A stretch of 64,000 nt of DNA from Argentina anserina (Eukaryota > Streptophyta > Magnoliopsida > Rosales > Rosaceae). Position numbers and translations under genes: made by a program. The number at the start of each line of letters is the position of its first letter. Position 1 is the first letter of the stretch. A model generated the notes under the pieces. It was not told where the DNA came from and ran no database searches. It worked only from the letters and a program-made list of their open reading frames with translations. The stretch is from contig NC_065875.1 of the NCBI RefSeq assembly GCF_933775445.1, forward strand, positions 21,947,555-22,011,554. The letters are read 5' to 3'. Of this stretch, positions 60,777 through 64,000 are shown piece by piece.

Positions 60777-60811
<35 letters not shown>
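60777..60811. repeat. (TA)n microsatellite
   Basis: About 16 TA units directly beside the long-TIR MITE. Confidence 0.9.
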
Positions 60812-61988
60812 TTAATCGATTACTAAACAAGAAGGTAGGGCCCAAATTTATAGTTTGAGAATGGGAATTTTCCAGCTTTTGGTGGAAGAATTAGATGGAT
60901 CGAATTGGCATCTTCTTTTTAGGATATTAAGGAGTATAGGACTTGTTATTATCGATATTGGAAAACGCATACACTGATGGGTCCGTTCTCATCATCTTTT
61001 GTAATTCACATATGGATATTAGGATATATAAACCTCCATGGCCAGCTAGTTATAGCTCCTTTGTCTTTGCACCATCACCACTCTTGAGTCTTGACCTAGC
61101 TAATCACTATTGCCAGCTACGTACGTTGAGCTCCTTCATCACCATACCAGCAGCTGCAACTACAACTCTCTCTCTCTCTCTCGATGAAAGAAAGTTATTT
61201 CTCTGTGTTTGTTTTGTGTGTGTACGTATATGCAGCCAATAGTTCTTGTTGCGGTCCTCATTTCTTCGTATTTGGTAGCGACCATAATGTCCAGCAAACC
61301 GTCACACAGAAGAACTGCATGATATCACTACGACAAACAAAATTATAATATCACACGTCCAGTGTTTCTCTGCTAACAATACTACAGAAAACCCCTTTGG
61401 AGACGCAGTAGCATTAATCTTCATTTTTATGGACTAATTGTCAATGTATTTTTCAATATATGAATTTGTTAATTACCTGGGATTTCATTAAGTTCTTATA
61501 GCATAATTAGTGTTAATGTATCATTGAAAATGTGAATGTGTTATTTGGACTTTCATCAAGTTATGTGCAGCTTCTTAAAGGAGCTTGATTTTGATGGAGC
61601 GCGAGACTAGGAAGGACATGGATATTAAGGAAATGACCTGCACCTCACCTTCTTCAATTTCCAGAGTTCTTCAAGTATTCATCTAGTCTATAGTAATGTT
61701 CTAGACTTCTAGTTTATGCTTAGTGTTTTGGCATTTTTATTAGTCATCAGAAGTTTCTTTTGAAGAATATCGTGTGACTACTTCTCAAATCAATGAACCA
61801 TAGGGGCTCCCCTTTTGATTGTTATTATATACATAATATCTGTTCAGGAAAATTTTCTCTTATTTAAGTTTATTTTTTCTTCTTTAGGTGGATCCTTTTT
61901 CTGGTGAATTAATAGTATTATACATGTTTGCTTCATGCATGATTAACAGATCGAGTCTATGAGATATCTATTATAAATAACTATGATG
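60812..61988. other. Intergenic, no gene recognised
   Basis: AT-rich. A CT microsatellite lies at about 61,168-61,183. A 99-codon plus-strand frame (60,943-61,242) spans it and has no recognised domain; it is probably chance. Confidence 0.45.
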
Positions 61989-62614
61989 CAGGGCTGGTCC
62001 GTCGTTTTGTGAGGTCTTGTGCGGCTTACGTATTGAGGTATTTCTGCCATAATATATAGAAAAAAAAATAAACAAACAAACAATAAACTAAATCTTCCAA
62101 CAAAAGGGGTATTCTCATATCCTCTGTTTACAAAGTCCATCTATTAAACTCTATTTACAAAATGACTGTATTAGAAGTCGAGAGAGTCTTAGATGCAAAA
62201 TCATCTATTAAACTCTCATAATCAAATTTTTCTAATGAGAGGAGACTGTATCAGAAGTCAAAAAGGTTTTTTTTCAGTAGATATGAGATATTTTTGAGTG
62301 TTGAAATCGCGGAAATAATAAAAAATTGATTAATGAGATGATATTTTATTAGAAGTCGAGAGGGTTTTTTTCCGGTAGATATGAGATTTTTTTAGTGTTA
62401 AAATCGCATAAATAAGGGATGAAAGACAAAAAATTCAAGGGTTTATAAGATGATTCGAATTATAATCACATGGTTTGGACAATGCACGATTTAATCAACT
62501 GAATTATCAATTGACTTAGTAATAAATGACTTTTTTAATTATAAATAAGCTTAAATAATTTTGTTTGAGGCCATGTGCTTTTGCACAATTAGAACACTCC
62601 AGGAGCCGCCCTTG
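61989..62614. mobile_element. hAT-like non-autonomous element
   Basis: 626 bp with inverted ends CAGGGCTGGTCC and GGAGCCGCCCTTG (hAT-type CARGGCNGGYCC). The 8-bp duplication is CTATGATG (61981-61988) and CTTTGATG (62615-62622), 7 of 8. An internal segment, TATTAGAAGTCGAGAG...TAGATATGAGAT, is repeated near 62,168-62,390. No transposase. Confidence 0.82.
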
Positions 62615-62732
62615 CTTTGATGATTACTGGTAGCTTTTAAATATACTTCTACAAGATTACACGATAGTTAAGTAATAAGTACTCTACAATTTTTTATTGT
62701 GTCATTTAGATTCAAAATGGTTTCGCTTATAA

Positions 62733-62925
62733 CCATTGCAAGTTGGTGTAGTGGTCTTGTCTTGTCGGGTTTACTCCCCGGTCTTGGTTCGACTCACGAA
62801 GCCAGCAAAAATGGCTAGGCGCCCTGCTGCAATGCGGGGTTGGATCATTTCACATGAGCCGGCGGATTAATCTTTTGAGCCTAGAAAATCTTTCGGAAAT
62901 CGTGACTCTGTACAAAAAAAAAAAA
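62733..62925 (+). mobile_element. SINE, complete with target duplication
   Basis: 193 bp. A tRNA-like head has A box AGTTGGTGTAGTGGTC (62,741-62,756) and B box GGTTCGACTC (62,785-62,794). The body, rich in CGGCGG/GCCGGC, ends CTCTGTAC followed by an A-tail. A perfect 13-bp duplication GTTTCGCTTATAA flanks it (62720-62732 and 62926-62938). All hallmarks of LINE-driven insertion are present, so it is fairly recent. Confidence 0.93.
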
Positions 62926-62938
62926 GTTTCGCTTATAA

Positions 62939-64000
62939 TAGTTGCTTTGTATAATGGAATGAGAAAAAGCTTAATTTAGCTTCCTATTTGTGGCCTTTTG
63001 GTACTTGCAGATTTGAGTATCGCCTATTTTTTGCTATGATTGCAGACAACTTGGAGATGGCTTATTAGGTAAGAATGCTTTAGGTGAATATAATGAGCGG
63101 TTGCTAGTAGTTATTTACTAATATAAATCAGTGAGTTGTTTTTTATGTTTAGGTGATGGAAAAAGTATTCAAGATGATACACTAGTTCTGAGTTTTTTGT
63201 AAATGAAAATGATTTTGACTGTGCTGGACTTGTACCAATTGTTTTATGGAACATGCAGTTCATAACTTCATATAAGTTCTACAGGGGGAATTAAATGTCG
63301 TTGAAAAGGACAAGGATGCATTCATTCAAGACTTTCTATTGTGAGTTTCATCCTCGTTTTCTTTGGGCATTTTATATGTTATATAGTTCTATGCATTCAT
63401 AAAATTGTTTCAATGCAATTAAATTATTTTCCAGGAGACATTGATGGATCGAAGGGAAAGCTGGTTGGAACTTGGAACTAAGTCAACTAACAATGAAGAG
63501 CAGAAGTGGGCCATTTCTTTGACAAGATTAAATGGTCTTGATACCTCTAGTTTTGCAAATTCAATATTCTACCCGACCTATCTGCATTTCAGATAAATAT
63601 TGTGTTCAGTTTATGTATTGTGTTATAGACAGGATCTTAAACTATAATGTTCTAGTAGCCTTTGAACTTTTGCCGCATGCGATAATGGAATTGGGATTGT
63701 CTTTGCTTATTCGTATATGAATCTGTGTCAAATTTAGTTTTCGCCGAATTTGGAAATGCAACATTGTACTCGAGTTAAATGTGCCATGAAATTTAAAAAT
63801 AATTAAAATTCAAAATAAATATTTTTAAATGTGAAAATATTTTTTCTTATTTGAAAGTAACAGCGGCGAAATACGTTATGTCCCTAATCCATACGAAACT
63901 TGTCGGTCCTTGCCTTCAACTATTAGGGACGAATTTTAGGAGATGACTTTAGCCACAAAATGAATTTGTCTCCGATATTTTTCTGAGGCAAATTCTCATC
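62939..64000. other. 3' end of window, no gene recognised
   Basis: AT-rich. An exon-like open stretch lies near 63,433-63,560 (reads RRESWLELGTKSTNNEEQKW in one plus-strand frame) after an acceptor-like TTTTCCAG, but I could not connect it to other exons. The last 150 bp contain TTAGGGACGAATTTT, reminiscent of GGGACGAA-type transposon ends, cut by the window edge. Confidence 0.35.

Overview
This is a transposon-rich stretch of a plant nuclear genome, most likely from a eudicot. The evidence is GT-AG introns in the two real genes, Ty1/copia and Ty3/gypsy elements of plant type, hAT-like MITEs, tRNA-headed SINEs and AT-rich intergenic DNA. Rosaceae is a guess only. No rRNA, tRNA, CRISPR, phage or bacterial operon structure was seen.

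Two host genes are supported, both on the + strand. The first (39,477-42,121, 8 coding exons, 456 aa) is a type I inositol-polyphosphate 5-phosphatase resembling Arabidopsis 5PTASE9. The second (48,677-51,734, 9 coding exons, about 249 aa) is a J18-type cyclin. As far as I recall, their Arabidopsis counterparts (At2g01900 and At2g01905) are also neighbours, so this looks like an ancestral gene pair now pushed apart by a young copia element.

Layout: 28-5,191 is an old copia element (- strand, GATAG target duplication) with a hAT-like MITE inside its protease. 6,440-7,760 is the 3' coding end of a LINE (- strand), and 8,077-8,247 is a scrap of hAT transposase. 12,445-28,217 is a degenerate copia element (+ strand, ATAAC duplication). 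It contains a very young tandem gypsy dimer at 15,720-26,755, arranged LTR-internal-LTR-internal-LTR. The LTRs are 1,551 bp, the internal units are 3.19 kb and near-identical, and each unit keeps only the integrase C-terminal module. 28,281-28,717 is an inverted duplication. SINE-like heads lie near 29.1 and 30.4-30.75 kb. 32,256-38,860 is a truncated copia element (copy A, - strand) with a 2-kb LTR-like insertion. Next come the phosphatase gene, copia copy B (43,193-48,268, + strand, CTATG duplication), the cyclin gene, and a nearly intact copia element C (52,287-56,974, - strand, ATGAT duplication) with a single internal stop in its long frame. The last 6 kb hold several hAT-like MITEs, a MITE with very long inverted repeats and a complete SINE with its target duplication.

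The transposon history can be ordered by nesting and by LTR divergence. The gypsy dimer is younger than its copia host, and copies B and C are young (about 1.2-1.3% LTR divergence). No pathway links the two host genes beyond conserved adjacency. All comparisons were made by eye, so identities and exon borders should be read as careful estimates.
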